Of a stretch of 41,950 bases of DNA, positions 17,744-25,247 are shown piece after piece. This DNA is from Candidatus Oscillibacter excrementigallinarum (GTDB taxonomy: Bacteria; Bacillota; Clostridia; Oscillospirales; Oscillospiraceae). The position numbers and the translations under genes were made by a program. The notes under the pieces are model-generated. The model did no database searches and was not told where the DNA came from. It saw only the letters and a list, made by a program, of their open reading frames with translations. Position 1 is the first letter of the stretch. Every line of letters starts with the position of its first letter. The stretch is from positions 1 to 41,950 of the forward strand of contig DWZJ01000050.1 in assembly GCA_019118245.1 (NCBI GenBank), given 5' to 3'.

Positions 17744-18802
17744 TCATTTGCCGCCCTCCTTGCGGTAGGCGTCCGCCCGGCCGCCGAACCGGTCCCCGGC
17801 GATGCGGACGTTCCGCTCCGCGTGGAGCAGGATCAGCTCCCGGGCCAGGGCCTGGGGGTCGTGGCGGACGAAGCCGTTTTCCACCGTGGCCACCGGCCGC
17901 TCCACGATCTCCACCCCCAGGGCGGCGCAGGCCGCCTTGTCATAGCGGATCCGCTCCGCCCCCTCCTCCGCGTACCGGGCGGCCACCGCCTTGGGGATGG
18001 GGGAGGAATTGATCAGGCACAGGTCGAACAGCCCCGGCGCCGAGTGGGCGAACAGGGCGGCGATGTGGTCGGAGACGGTGTAGTTTTCCGTCTCCCCCTC
18101 CTGGGTCATCACGTTGCAGACATAGATCTTCAGGGCGTCCGAGGCCTGGATGGCCTCCACGATGCCCTCCACCAGGAGATTGGGGATGATGCTGGTGTAC
18201 AAACTCCCCGGCCCCAGGACGATCATGTCCGCGCCGGCAATGGCGGACAGGGCCGCCGGCAGCGCCTTGGGATGGGCGGGGACCAGCCGCACCTGGCGGA
18301 TGCGGCAGTCCTCCTTCTTCTTGCAGTAGAAGATTTTGGACTCCCCTACCACCGTGGCGCCGTTCTCGAACTCCGCCTCCAGCTGAACGTCCGCCGTGGT
18401 CACCGGCAGCACCCGGCCGGTGACGGCCAGCACCTCGCTCATGCGGCTCACCGCCACGTCAAAGGACGGGGAGATGCCGTTCAGGGCCGCCAGGAACAGG
18501 TTGCCGAAGCTCTGCCCCGCCAGGGACCCCTCCGTGAACCGGTAGTGGAGCAGCTCCCGCATCACCGGCTCCGTGTTGGCCAGGGCCTCCATGCAGTTGC
18601 GGATGTCCCCCGGCGGGGGCATGCCCAAGTCCTGGCGCAGCATGCCGCTGCCGCCGCCGTCGTCCGCCACCGTGACGATGGCGGCAATGTTTTCTGTGTA
18701 TTGCTTCAGTCCCCGCAGCATGGTGGACAGCCCATGGCCGCCGCCGATGACGGCCACCTTGGGCCCGTGGGCCCGGGGGACGCGGTATTCCCGACTGTTC
18801 AC
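17744..18802 (-). CDS. yvcK: YvcK/CofD-like gluconeogenesis factor
   Basis: YvcK binds UDP-sugars and is needed for growth on gluconeogenic carbon sources and for correct placement of wall synthesis in Bacillus. The 352-residue protein opens with the nucleotide-binding start KVAVIGGGHGLSTMLRGLK, then VTVADDGGGSGMLRQ and GMPPPGDIRNCMEAL. The later signatures are DMIVLGPGSLYTSIIPNLLV and NVMTQEGET. The start is GTG at 18802, 3 bases after the rapZ stop, so re-initiation is likely. Length is slightly above the Bacillus protein (317) owing to both ends. Confidence 0.96.
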   Translation of the reverse strand: MNSREYRVPRAHGPKVAVIGGGHGLSTMLRGLKQYTENIAAIVTVADDGGGSGMLRQDLGMPPPGDIRNCMEALANTEPVMRELLHYRFTEGSLAGQSFGNLFLAALNGISPSFDVAVSRMSEVLAVTGRVLPVTTADVQLEAEFENGATVVGESKIFYCKKKEDCRIRQVRLVPAHPKALPAALSAIAGADMIVLGPGSLYTSIIPNLLVEGIVEAIQASDALKIYVCNVMTQEGETENYTVSDHIAALFAHSAPGLFDLCLINSSPIPKAVAARYAEEGAERIRYDKAACAALGVEIVERPVATVENGFVRHDPQALARELILLHAERNVRIAGDRFGGRADAYRKEGGK

Positions 18803-18805
18803 GGC

Positions 18806-19669
18806 TCAGCCTCCCCGGGTCATGTCCCGGTGGTTCTCCAGCACCTGGTAGCCCTGGTCCCGGATGAAGCCCGCCAGGGCGTGGGTCACCGCCACGGAGC
18901 GGTGGTGGCCCCCGGTGCAGCCCACGGCGATGGTGAGGGAGGTCTTCCCCTCCTCCGCGTACAGGGGCAGGGAGAAGGCCAGCAGCTCCTCCAGCCGCTT
19001 CATGTAGTCCCCGGTCTGGGGGAACTGGAACACGTAGTCCGCCACCGCCTGGTCCAGGCCCGTCCGGGGCCGCAGGTCCTCGATGTAAAAGGGGTTGGGC
19101 ATGAACCGCACGTCGAATACCAGGTCCGCGTCCAGGGGCAGGCCGTACTTGAAGCCGAAGGAGGTGACGTTCACCGTCATGCCTCCCTTCTCCCCCTCCT
19201 GGCCGAAAAGGCGCAGCAGCTCCCCCCGCAGCTGGGCGGTGGAGGTGCGGGAGGTGTCGATGACGAAGTCCGCCCGCTCCTTCACGGGGGCCATCAGAGC
19301 CCGCTCCTTCTCCACCGCCTCCCCCAGGGAGTCGGTGCCCCGGGCCAGGGGGTGGCGGCGGCGGGTCTCCTTATAGCGCTTGATGATGACCTCCGGCGAG
19401 GCCTCCAGAAACAGCATCCGGCAGTCGGCCTCCATGGCCTTCAATTTATCCAGCACGTCGAACAGCTCCGTGAAGGAGCTGGCCGTCCGCACGTCGTACA
19501 CCAGGGCCACCCGGTCGTAGCGGCCGTTGCCCCCGGCGCAGAACTCCGCGAATTTTAAGATCATGGCGGCGGGCATATTGTCCACGATGTAAAAGCCCAT
19601 GTCCTCCAAAAAGGAGGCCGCCTTGCTCTTCCCGGCCCCGGAGAGGCCGGAGATGATGAGGATCTCCAT
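18806..19669 (-). CDS. rapZ: RNase adapter protein RapZ
   Basis: RapZ (YvcJ) is a nucleotide-binding protein. In E. coli it senses glucosamine-6-phosphate and guides RNase E to the small RNA GlmZ; in Firmicutes it binds GTP/ATP and its target is less clear. The 287-residue protein has Walker A GLSGAGKSKAA at the start, DNMPAAMILKFAE, then the C-terminal domain VTSFGFKYGLPLDADLVFDV with RFMPNPFY and the sugar-binding part VGCTGGHHRSV. The ATG at 19669 follows AAGGGAGCGG. It lies 17 bases after murB and 3 before yvcK. Confidence 0.96.
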   Translation of the reverse strand: MEILIISGLSGAGKSKAASFLEDMGFYIVDNMPAAMILKFAEFCAGGNGRYDRVALVYDVRTASSFTELFDVLDKLKAMEADCRMLFLEASPEVIIKRYKETRRRHPLARGTDSLGEAVEKERALMAPVKERADFVIDTSRTSTAQLRGELLRLFGQEGEKGGMTVNVTSFGFKYGLPLDADLVFDVRFMPNPFYIEDLRPRTGLDQAVADYVFQFPQTGDYMKRLEELLAFSLPLYAEEGKTSLTIAVGCTGGHHRSVAVTHALAGFIRDQGYQVLENHRDMTRGG

Positions 19670-19686
19670 ATCCCACCGCTCCCTTC

Positions 19687-20604
19687 TCAGTCGATGATCC
19701 TGACCTCCGGCTCCAGCCGGACGCCGGTGGCGTCCAGCACCCGCGCCTGCACCTGCCGGATCAGCTCCCGCACGTCGGCGCTGGTGGCTCCGCCCCGGTT
19801 GACGATGAAGCCCGCGTGCTTCTCGCTGACCTGGGCGCCGCCCACCGTCAGGCCCTTGAGCCCGCACTGGTCGATCAGCGTCCCGGCAAAATACCCCTTC
19901 GGCCGCTTGAAGGTGCTGCCGGCGCTGGGCAGGTCCAGGGGCTGGCTGGCCCTGCGGCGCTCCATCAGCTCCCGCATCTGCTGCCGGATCTCGTCCGGGT
20001 CCCCGGGGGCCAGGCGGAACACCGCCCGCAGCACCACCGCGTCGGGCCGGTCTGTCAGGAAGCTCCGGCGGTAGCCGAAGGCCAGGTCCCCGCCGGAGAG
20101 GGTCCGGATGCCCTCCTCCGGGAAGAGGACGGTGACCGCCTGCACCACCTGCCGCATCTCCCCGCCGTAGGCGCCGGCGTTCATGCACACCGCGCCGCCC
20201 ACCGTGCCGGGGATGCCGTGGGCGAACTCCAGCCCCGCAAGGCCCTGCCGGCAGGCGAAGTCCGCCGCCCGGGCCAGGGAGGCCCCGGCCTCCGCCGTCA
20301 CCGTATCCGGCCCGGCGCTCTCCACCCGGTTCAGGGCGGCGGAGGTGTCGATCACCAGCCGGTCCAGGCCCGCGTCCGGGCACAGCAGGTTGGTGCCGTT
20401 GCCGATGACCAGGGGCCGGGCGCCCAGGCGCTCCGCCTCCGCCAGCAGCAGCACCAGCTGCTCGCCGCTGGCGGGAAAGGCCATCCGCCGGGCGGGGCCG
20501 CCGATGCGGAAGGACGTGTGGCGGCCCATGGGCTCGTCGTGCGCCATCCGCAGATCCGGCAGATAGTCCGCCGTCCAGTTGTCCAATTCAGTCCACCAGT
20601 CCAT
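19687..20604 (-). CDS. murB: UDP-N-acetylenolpyruvoylglucosamine reductase
   Basis: MurB reduces UDP-GlcNAc-enolpyruvate to UDP-MurNAc with NADPH and bound FAD, the second committed step of peptidoglycan synthesis. The 305-residue protein has the FAD-binding motifs SFRIGGPARRM, VIGNGTNLL and GIPGTVGGAVCMNAGAYGGE. The substrate region is SAGSTFKRPKGYFAGTLID, whose serine is the proton donor to the enol. It lacks the insertion of the E. coli enzyme, so it is a type II MurB as in Bacillus. It stands between the ROK kinase and rapZ, its usual place in hprK-murB-rapZ clusters. Confidence 0.97.
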   Translation of the reverse strand: MDWWTELDNWTADYLPDLRMAHDEPMGRHTSFRIGGPARRMAFPASGEQLVLLLAEAERLGARPLVIGNGTNLLCPDAGLDRLVIDTSAALNRVESAGPDTVTAEAGASLARAADFACRQGLAGLEFAHGIPGTVGGAVCMNAGAYGGEMRQVVQAVTVLFPEEGIRTLSGGDLAFGYRRSFLTDRPDAVVLRAVFRLAPGDPDEIRQQMRELMERRRASQPLDLPSAGSTFKRPKGYFAGTLIDQCGLKGLTVGGAQVSEKHAGFIVNRGGATSADVRELIRQVQARVLDATGVRLEPEVRIID

Positions 20605-20616
20605 CTCTGGACCTCC

Positions 20617-21567
20617 TCATGTTGAAGTTACCCGGCCCAGCAGGGCCGCGCCGATGATGCCGGCGTCGTTGCCCAGCTCCGCCCGCAGGATGCGGGTGGT
20701 CCGGCCGCCGTGGCGGGAGAAGCACAGCTCCCCCACCCGCCGCCGCAGGGGCTCCAGCAGCAGCTGCTCCGGCGCCGCGGCCACGCCGCCGCCGAAGGCC
20801 ACCGCCTCCGGCCGCAGCAGATTGATGAGGCTGGCGGTGCCCTCCGCCAGCTCCTCCACGTATTGGCGGCAGACGGCCAGGGCCGTCTCGTCCCCCGCCT
20901 CCGCCGCCTGAAAGGGCGTCCGGCCGTCCACCGTGCCGTTCTCCGCCGCACAGGCGTGCAGCAGGCTCTCAGGATGGGCGGCCATGGCGGCCTTGGTCTG
21001 CCGGATCAGGGCCGTGGCGGAGGCGTACTGCTCCCAGCAGCCCCGGCGGCCACAGGGACAGGGCAGGCCCCCCACGTGGGTCACCAGGTGCCCCGCCTCG
21101 CTGGAGGCCTCGCCGCCCCGCAGGCGGCCGTCTAAGATGATGCCGCCCCCCAGGCCGGTGCCCAGGGTCACCGCCACGAAGTCCCGGCAGCCCCGGCCCG
21201 CGCCCCGGAGGTACTCCCCCACGGCGGCGCAGTCCGCGTCGTTGCCCAGCAGCACCGGCAGATCCAGCCGGCGGCGGAACAGGGCCGCCAGGTCCGTCCG
21301 CTCCAGGGGGATGTTGGTGGTGTACAGCACCTCGCCGCCGGAGACCGCCCCCGGCAGGCCGATGCCCACGCCCGCCCCGTCCCCGGGGGCCGCGCCAGCG
21401 GCGGAGAGGGCTGCCCGCGCCAGGTCCGCCAGATCGTCCGCGAAGGCCTCCGTCCCCCGGAAGTCCAGGGGGCGGCGCACCGCGGCCAGCAGGCGGCCGG
21501 CCCCGTCCACCGCGCCGGCCTTCAGGTTGGTGCCGCCCACGTCGATGCCGATGAACAGGCCGCTCAT
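20617..21567 (-). CDS. ROK family glucokinase
   Basis: ROK kinases of this type phosphorylate glucose or related hexoses with ATP. The 316-residue protein has the N-terminal phosphate-binding motif GIDVGGTNLKAGAV, the catalytic region LLGNDADCAAVGEY, and VTLGTGLGGGIILDG. The zinc-binding ROK signature is PCPCGRRGCWEQYAS, followed by FGGGVAAAPE near the end. It starts with an ATG that overlaps the hprK stop (ATGA), so the two are coupled. A sugar kinase inserted between HPr kinase and murB is not the textbook order. It fits a theme of tuning sugar-phosphate supply to wall synthesis; the precise sugar is not proven. Confidence 0.9.
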   Translation of the reverse strand: MSGLFIGIDVGGTNLKAGAVDGAGRLLAAVRRPLDFRGTEAFADDLADLARAALSAAGAAPGDGAGVGIGLPGAVSGGEVLYTTNIPLERTDLAALFRRRLDLPVLLGNDADCAAVGEYLRGAGRGCRDFVAVTLGTGLGGGIILDGRLRGGEASSEAGHLVTHVGGLPCPCGRRGCWEQYASATALIRQTKAAMAAHPESLLHACAAENGTVDGRTPFQAAEAGDETALAVCRQYVEELAEGTASLINLLRPEAVAFGGGVAAAPEQLLLEPLRRRVGELCFSRHGGRTTRILRAELGNDAGIIGAALLGRVTST

Positions 21568-22505
21568 TTTGATTTCCGGCTGCCCAGGTCCGCCCGCAGA
21601 TCCACCCGCTGGGCCAGTTCCTGGGCGGCATTGAATCCGTACCGCCGGTGGCGGTTGTTCATGGCCGCCACCTCCACGATGCTGGCCAGGTTCCGGCCCG
21701 GCCGCACGGGGATGGTGACGCAGGGGATCTCCACCCCCATGATCTCGATGTGGTGGTCCTCGATGCCCAGGCGGTCGTAGAACTTCGTCTCGTCCCACTG
21801 CTCGAACTGGACCACCAGATCCAGCTGGCACTCCTCCATGATGGCCCGCATCCCGAAGAGCTGGCGCACGTCGATGACGCCGATGCCCCGCAGCTCGATG
21901 TAGTGGCGGATGACCTCCGGCGCGCTGCCGATCAGCTGGTTGGAGATGCGGCGGAGCTCCACCGCGTCGTCCGCCACCAGCCGGTGGCCCCGCATGATGA
22001 GCTCAATGGCGGACTCGCTCTTGCCGATGCCGGAGTCGCCGGTGATCATCACGCCCTCGCCGGAGATGTCCAGCAGCACGCCGTGGCGTGTGACGCAGGG
22101 GGCCAGCACCCGGTTCAGATATTCGATGGTGTGGCTGGTGAAGTCCACCGTGGTCTCCTCGGTCCGCAGCAGCGTCCGCTCGTGGACCTGGGCGCTCTCC
22201 AAACACTCCGGGAAGCAGTCCAGTCCCCGGGAGATCACCAGGGCCGGGATGTCGTAGAGAAACAAATCGTCAAAGCACTTGCGCCGCTGCTCCGGCGTCA
22301 GCCCCTTCAGATAGGTGATCTCCGCCTTGCCCAGCACCTGGAGGCGGCGGGGGTCAAAGTAGTCGTAAAAGCTGTGGAACTGGAGGCCGGGACGGTTCAC
22401 GTCCGTGATGGTCAGCAGCGCCGTGTCGTAATCAGCGCCCTTGTTCAGCACCTCCAGGCCAAAGAGGGTGACCAGTTCCGAAATTTTCAGGCCATGTTCC
22501 TGCAT
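21564..22505 (-). CDS. hprK: HPr kinase/phosphorylase
   Basis: HprK phosphorylates or dephosphorylates Ser46 of HPr in response to ATP, pyrophosphate and fructose bisphosphate, and is the sensor of carbon catabolite control in Firmicutes. The 313-residue protein has an N-terminal MurF-like domain and the P-loop GDSGIGKSESAIELI at about 156-170. The substrate-binding histidine/arginine region is MRGHRLVADDAVELRR, and the family signature is IEIMGVEIPCVTIPVRPGRNL. The ATG has AAAAGGGAGG upstream. It is the first gene of the long minus-strand operon that reaches the dnaE region. Confidence 0.97.
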   Translation of the reverse strand: MQEHGLKISELVTLFGLEVLNKGADYDTALLTITDVNRPGLQFHSFYDYFDPRRLQVLGKAEITYLKGLTPEQRRKCFDDLFLYDIPALVISRGLDCFPECLESAQVHERTLLRTEETTVDFTSHTIEYLNRVLAPCVTRHGVLLDISGEGVMITGDSGIGKSESAIELIMRGHRLVADDAVELRRISNQLIGSAPEVIRHYIELRGIGVIDVRQLFGMRAIMEECQLDLVVQFEQWDETKFYDRLGIEDHHIEIMGVEIPCVTIPVRPGRNLASIVEVAAMNNRHRRYGFNAAQELAQRVDLRADLGSRKSK

Positions 22506-22559
22506 GGTGTCCTCCCTTTTCTACCGCCGCCCCGGGGACGGGACGACAAGTTCTCCCAG

Positions 22560-22607
22560 GCCGGGCGGTCCGCCCGGCGCATAAACAGGTCTTGCCCGGA
22601 TCCGGGC
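22560..22607 (-). promoter_or_regulatory. Two GC-rich dyads in the hprK leader
   Basis: GCCGGGCG (22560-22567), GTC, CGCCCGGC (22571-22578) is a perfect 8-bp stem. GCCCGGATCCGGGC (22594-22607) is a perfect 14-base palindrome. Both lie between the promoter at 22627-22655 and the hprK start, so they would form in the untranslated leader. Neither has a T-run, so they are not ordinary terminators. Confidence 0.4.
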
Positions 22608-22626
22608 ACAGAAAATTGATGATTAT

Positions 22627-22655
22627 ATTATATATGATTCTCCCCCTTTGCGCAA
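22627..22655 (-). promoter_or_regulatory. Sigma-A promoter of the hprK operon
   Basis: On the minus strand TTGCGC (22650-22655), 17 bases, TATAAT (22627-22632); a second TATAAT begins 5 bases further on. It lies about 120 bases before the hprK ATG, leaving a leader with two GC-rich dyads. The -10 is perfect and the -35 matches at the important TTG. Confidence 0.72.
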
Positions 22656-22689
22656 CACCCAGGCGAAGAGCAGTTAGATGGTCGAAGTG

Positions 22690-22717
22690 AAAGCGTCCGG
22701 CAGAGCCGGACGCTTTT
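22690..22717 (+). terminator. Intrinsic-type hairpin in the hprK-rpmB spacer
   Basis: AAAGCGTCCGGC (22690-22701), loop AGA, GCCGGACGCTTT (22705-22716), then T. The 12-bp stem is perfect and has A and T runs on both sides. No gene ends here: hprK starts to the left and rpmB starts to the right. It therefore probably belongs to the repeat element of 22681-22780 and insulates the two promoters. Right beside it is GTTCCGCC-TGC-GGCGGAAC (22723-22741), another perfect dyad. Confidence 0.6.
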
Positions 22718-22745
22718 CAATGGTTCCGCCTGCGGCGGAACACCG

Positions 22746-22779
22746 CAATTCCGAACTCCTAATCCCTCATTCCTAACTG
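22746..22779. repeat. Partial copy of an AT-rich intergenic repeat
   Basis: AATTCCGAACTCCTAAT (22747-22763) recurs identically at 39781-39797, where it forms one end of the element described at 39629-39802. Nearby GTCCGGCAGAGCCGGAC (22695-22711) differs by one base from 39745-39761. The shared modules show that both spacers carry members of one repeat family. From 22656 to 22838 I see only this material and no gene. Confidence 0.6.
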
Positions 22780-22838
22780 ATCTTCACGCTCAACTCTTCG
22801 CTCCCTGAAAAAAGCCTGTGCTTTTTTGAAAATTTTAC

Positions 22839-22867
22839 TTGCATTTTCAAAAGTTTTCTGTTATGAT
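22839..22867 (+). promoter_or_regulatory. Sigma-A promoter of rpmB with an overlapping dyad
   Basis: TTGCAT (22839-22844), 17 bases, TATGAT (22862-22867), with TG one base before the -10. The -35 lies in an inverted repeat: TTTTGAAAAT (22824-22833), nine bases, ATTTTCAAAA (22843-22852), perfect over 10 bp. A repressor bound to that dyad would block the promoter; no regulator is identified. Confidence 0.75.
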
Positions 22868-22922
22868 ACCAGTTGTGCCTGCAAAGGGCATGGAAGTATG
22901 CAACGGCAAGGAGGTGCAACGG

Positions 22923-23111
22923 ATGGCTAAGTGCGAGTTCTGCGATAAGGGCGTTACCTTCGGCATCAAGGTCTCTCACTCTCACCGGCGTTCCAATCGG
23001 ATGTGGAAGCCCAATGTGAAGCGTGTGAAGGCGATCGTCGATGGCTCTCCCCGCCATGTGTATGTTTGTACCCGGTGTATGCGTTCCGGTAAGGTCACCA
23101 GAGCGGTCTGA
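22923..23111 (+). CDS. rpmB: 50S ribosomal protein L28
   Basis: L28 is a small protein of the large ribosomal subunit. The 62-residue protein has the family sequence GVTFGIKVSHSHRRSNRMWKP followed by NVKRVKAIVDG and CTRCMRSGKV. It keeps both CxxC pairs (CEFC at the start and CTRC near the end), so it is the zinc-binding form of L28. The ATG at 22923 follows CAAGGAGGTG by 5-8 bases; an upstream in-frame ATG lies inside the promoter. It is a single-gene unit with its own promoter and terminator. Confidence 0.96.
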   Translation: MAKCEFCDKGVTFGIKVSHSHRRSNRMWKPNVKRVKAIVDGSPRHVYVCTRCMRSGKVTRAV

Positions 23112-23126
23112 CTTGGACAAACGAAA

Positions 23127-23155
23127 TCCCGAACCTCCCGGTTCGGGATTTTTTG
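23127..23155 (+). terminator. Intrinsic terminator of rpmB
   Basis: ATCCCGAACC (23127-23136), loop TCCC, GGTTCGGGAT (23141-23150), then TTTTT. Perfect 10-bp stem, 15 bases after the rpmB stop. Confidence 0.9.
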
Positions 23156-23191
23156 CTGTGTATCCCCTGATCTCGAAAGGAGCTGACGGCC

Positions 23192-23665
23192 ATGGACCTC
23201 CCCATCCTCCCCCTGCGGGACGCGCCCGCCCTGGCGGACGAGGCTGCCGTCTGGTTCAGCGGCCGCTGGGGCATCCCCGCGGCGGAGTACCGGGAGAGCA
23301 TGGAGCAGTGTTTCCGCCGTCAGGGCCCCGTCCCCCAGTGGTATGTGGTCCGGGACGGCGGGCATCTCATCGCCGGGGCCGGCGTCATCGAGAACGACTT
23401 CCACGACCGGCCCGACCTGACGCCAAACCTCTGCGCCCTGTTCGTGGAGCCGGACCGGCGGGGCCGGGGGATCGCCGGGCGGCTGCTGGACTTCATCCGC
23501 CGGGACCTGGGGGCCATGGGCGTCCCCCGGCTGTACCTGGTGACGGACCACACGTCCTTTTACGAGCGGTACGGCTGGACCTTTCTGACCATGGTCACCG
23601 GGGACGACCAGGTGCCGGAGCGGATGTACACCGCTCCCACCCTGCCCCCTGCGATCCGCCCTTGA
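23192..23665 (+). CDS. GNAT family N-acetyltransferase
   Basis: Transfers an acetyl group from acetyl-CoA to an unknown amine. The 157-residue protein has the GNAT fold marks: a beta strand NLCALFVEP, then the acetyl-CoA pyrophosphate-binding loop RRGRGIAGRLLDFI around residues 90-104. The C-terminal strand-helix is VPRLYLVTDHTSFYERYGWT, in which the FYERYGW block is a common GNAT motif B. The ATG follows AAAGGAGCT. It sits between rpmB and gltX; its stop codon overlaps the -35 of the gltX promoter. The substrate cannot be guessed. Confidence 0.92.
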   Translation: MDLPILPLRDAPALADEAAVWFSGRWGIPAAEYRESMEQCFRRQGPVPQWYVVRDGGHLIAGAGVIENDFHDRPDLTPNLCALFVEPDRRGRGIAGRLLDFIRRDLGAMGVPRLYLVTDHTSFYERYGWTFLTMVTGDDQVPERMYTAPTLPPAIRP

Positions 23666-23690
23666 CTTTCCAGGGATTTCAGGGGATAAT
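23662..23690 (+). promoter_or_regulatory. Sigma-A promoter of gltX
   Basis: TTGACT (23662-23667), 17 bases, GATAAT (23685-23690). It lies 45 bases before the gltX ATG and overlaps the stop codon of the acetyltransferase gene. The leader left over is about 40 bases, too short for a T-box. Confidence 0.72.
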
Positions 23691-23735
23691 ATCAGTTGTG
23701 ATTTTTGATAATTTACCCAGTATGGAGGTATTTTC

Positions 23736-25247
23736 ATGGCATTGGATCAGCGCTTTTTCCAGGAGATGGAGGCCCGCATCCCCAAGGGGAAGGTCCGCAC
23801 CCGGTTCGCCCCCTCCCCTACCGGCTATATGCACGTGGGCAACCTGCGGACGGCCCTGTACACCTGGCTCATCGCCCGGCACGCCGGGGGGACCTTCATC
23901 CTCCGCATCGAGGACACGGACCAGGGCCGTCTGGTGGAGGGCGCCACGGACGTGATCTACCGCACCATGGCGGAGTGTGGCCTCACCCATGACGAGGGCC
24001 CCGACGTGGGCGGCCCCGTGGGCCCCTACATCCAGTCGGAGCGCCGGGACCTATACCAGCCCTACGCCCACCTGCTGGTGGAGAAGGGCGCCGCCTACTA
24101 CTGCTTCTGCGAAAAGACGGAGTCCGAGGAGGATTCCGGCGAGTTCGACCGGGCGGACGACCCCTGCCGGGATCTGGACCCCGCTGAGGCCCGCCGCCGG
24201 GTGGAGGCCGGGGAGCCCTATGTCATCCGGCAGAAGATCCCCCACGAGGGCGTCACCACCTTCCGCGACGTCACCTTCGGCGACATCACCGTGGAGAACA
24301 AGACCCTGGACGACCAGGTGCTCTTAAAGCGGGACGGCCTGCCCACCTACAACTTCGCCAACGTGGTGGACGATCATCTCATGGGCATCACTCACGTGGT
24401 CCGGGGCAGCGAGTACCTGTCCTCCGCCCCCAAGTACAACCTGCTGTATCAGGCCTTCGGCTGGGACATCCCCACCTACGTCCACTGCTCCCCCGTCATG
24501 CGGGACCAGCACAACAAGATGTCCAAGCGCCACGGCGATCCCTCCTATGAGGACCTGAAGGCCCAGGGCTATCTGACGGAGGCCATTCTGAACTACGTGG
24601 CCCTGCTGGGCTGGGCCCCCAAGGGCGAGCGCAGCGAGCAGGAGATCTTCTCCCTCCCTGAGCTGGTGGAGGCCTTCGACATCGCCGGCATCTCCAAGTC
24701 CCCCGCCATTTTCGACATCGACAAGCTCACCTATTTCAACGCCACCTATCTACGCGCCATGGCGCCGGAGGATTTCGCCAAGGTGGCGGAGCCCTATATC
24801 CGGGAGACTGTGAAAGATCCCGCCATCGACGTAAACGCCGTGGCGGCCCTGCTCCAGGCCCGGTGCGAGAAGCTGACGGAGATCCCCGAGAAGGTGGACT
24901 TCTTCGACCAGCTGCCCGACTACAGCGTGGAGTTCTTCACCAACAAGAAGTCCAAGACGAACCCGGAGGTCTCCCGGGCCATGCTGGAGGCCGCCATCCC
25001 CGCCCTGGAGGGCATCGGCGACTGGACCCAGGACGCCGTCCACGACACCCTGATCGCCCTGGCCGAGCAGCTGGGCGTGAAGAACGCCACCCTCATGTGG
25101 CCGGTGCGGATCGCGGCGGCCGGCAAGCTGGTGACCCCCGGCGGCGCCGTGGAGATCTGCCACATCCTGGGCAAGGAGGAAACTCTCCGCCGCCTGCGGC
25201 TGGGCCTGGACAAGCTGAGCGCCGACGGGGGAACCCCCTCAATTTAA
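23736..25247 (+). CDS. gltX: Glutamate--tRNA ligase, with an altered C-terminal tail
   Basis: Class I synthetase charging tRNA-Glu in the cytoplasm. The 503-residue protein has the HIGH-type motif PSPTGYMHVGNLRTALY (HVGN at 33-36), GTFILRIEDTDQ, and KMSKRHGD at 261-268. An anticodon-binding domain follows, with the conserved VTPGGAVEICHILGKEE near the end. The last residues, SADGGTPSI, look foreign. The final 78 bases of the normal gene recur intact at 25330-25407 behind a palindromic insertion, and that second copy would end LGLDKLRA and stop. The enzyme is probably still active because the change affects only the last few residues. The ATG has TATGGAGG upstream. Confidence 0.95.
   Translation: MALDQRFFQEMEARIPKGKVRTRFAPSPTGYMHVGNLRTALYTWLIARHAGGTFILRIEDTDQGRLVEGATDVIYRTMAECGLTHDEGPDVGGPVGPYIQSERRDLYQPYAHLLVEKGAAYYCFCEKTESEEDSGEFDRADDPCRDLDPAEARRRVEAGEPYVIRQKIPHEGVTTFRDVTFGDITVENKTLDDQVLLKRDGLPTYNFANVVDDHLMGITHVVRGSEYLSSAPKYNLLYQAFGWDIPTYVHCSPVMRDQHNKMSKRHGDPSYEDLKAQGYLTEAILNYVALLGWAPKGERSEQEIFSLPELVEAFDIAGISKSPAIFDIDKLTYFNATYLRAMAPEDFAKVAEPYIRETVKDPAIDVNAVAALLQARCEKLTEIPEKVDFFDQLPDYSVEFFTNKKSKTNPEVSRAMLEAAIPALEGIGDWTQDAVHDTLIALAEQLGVKNATLMWPVRIAAAGKLVTPGGAVEICHILGKEETLRRLRLGLDKLSADGGTPSI

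Noticed and set aside
16745..19558. Long plus-strand open frame opposite whiA, yvcK and rapZ
   Set aside because: It runs antisense through three well-identified genes and has no recognisable protein features or ribosome binding site.
23691..23735. T-box riboswitch before gltX (or before trpS at 34461-34525)
   Set aside because: Both leaders are only about 40-60 bases from the promoter to the start codon, too short, and no T-box core sequence is present.
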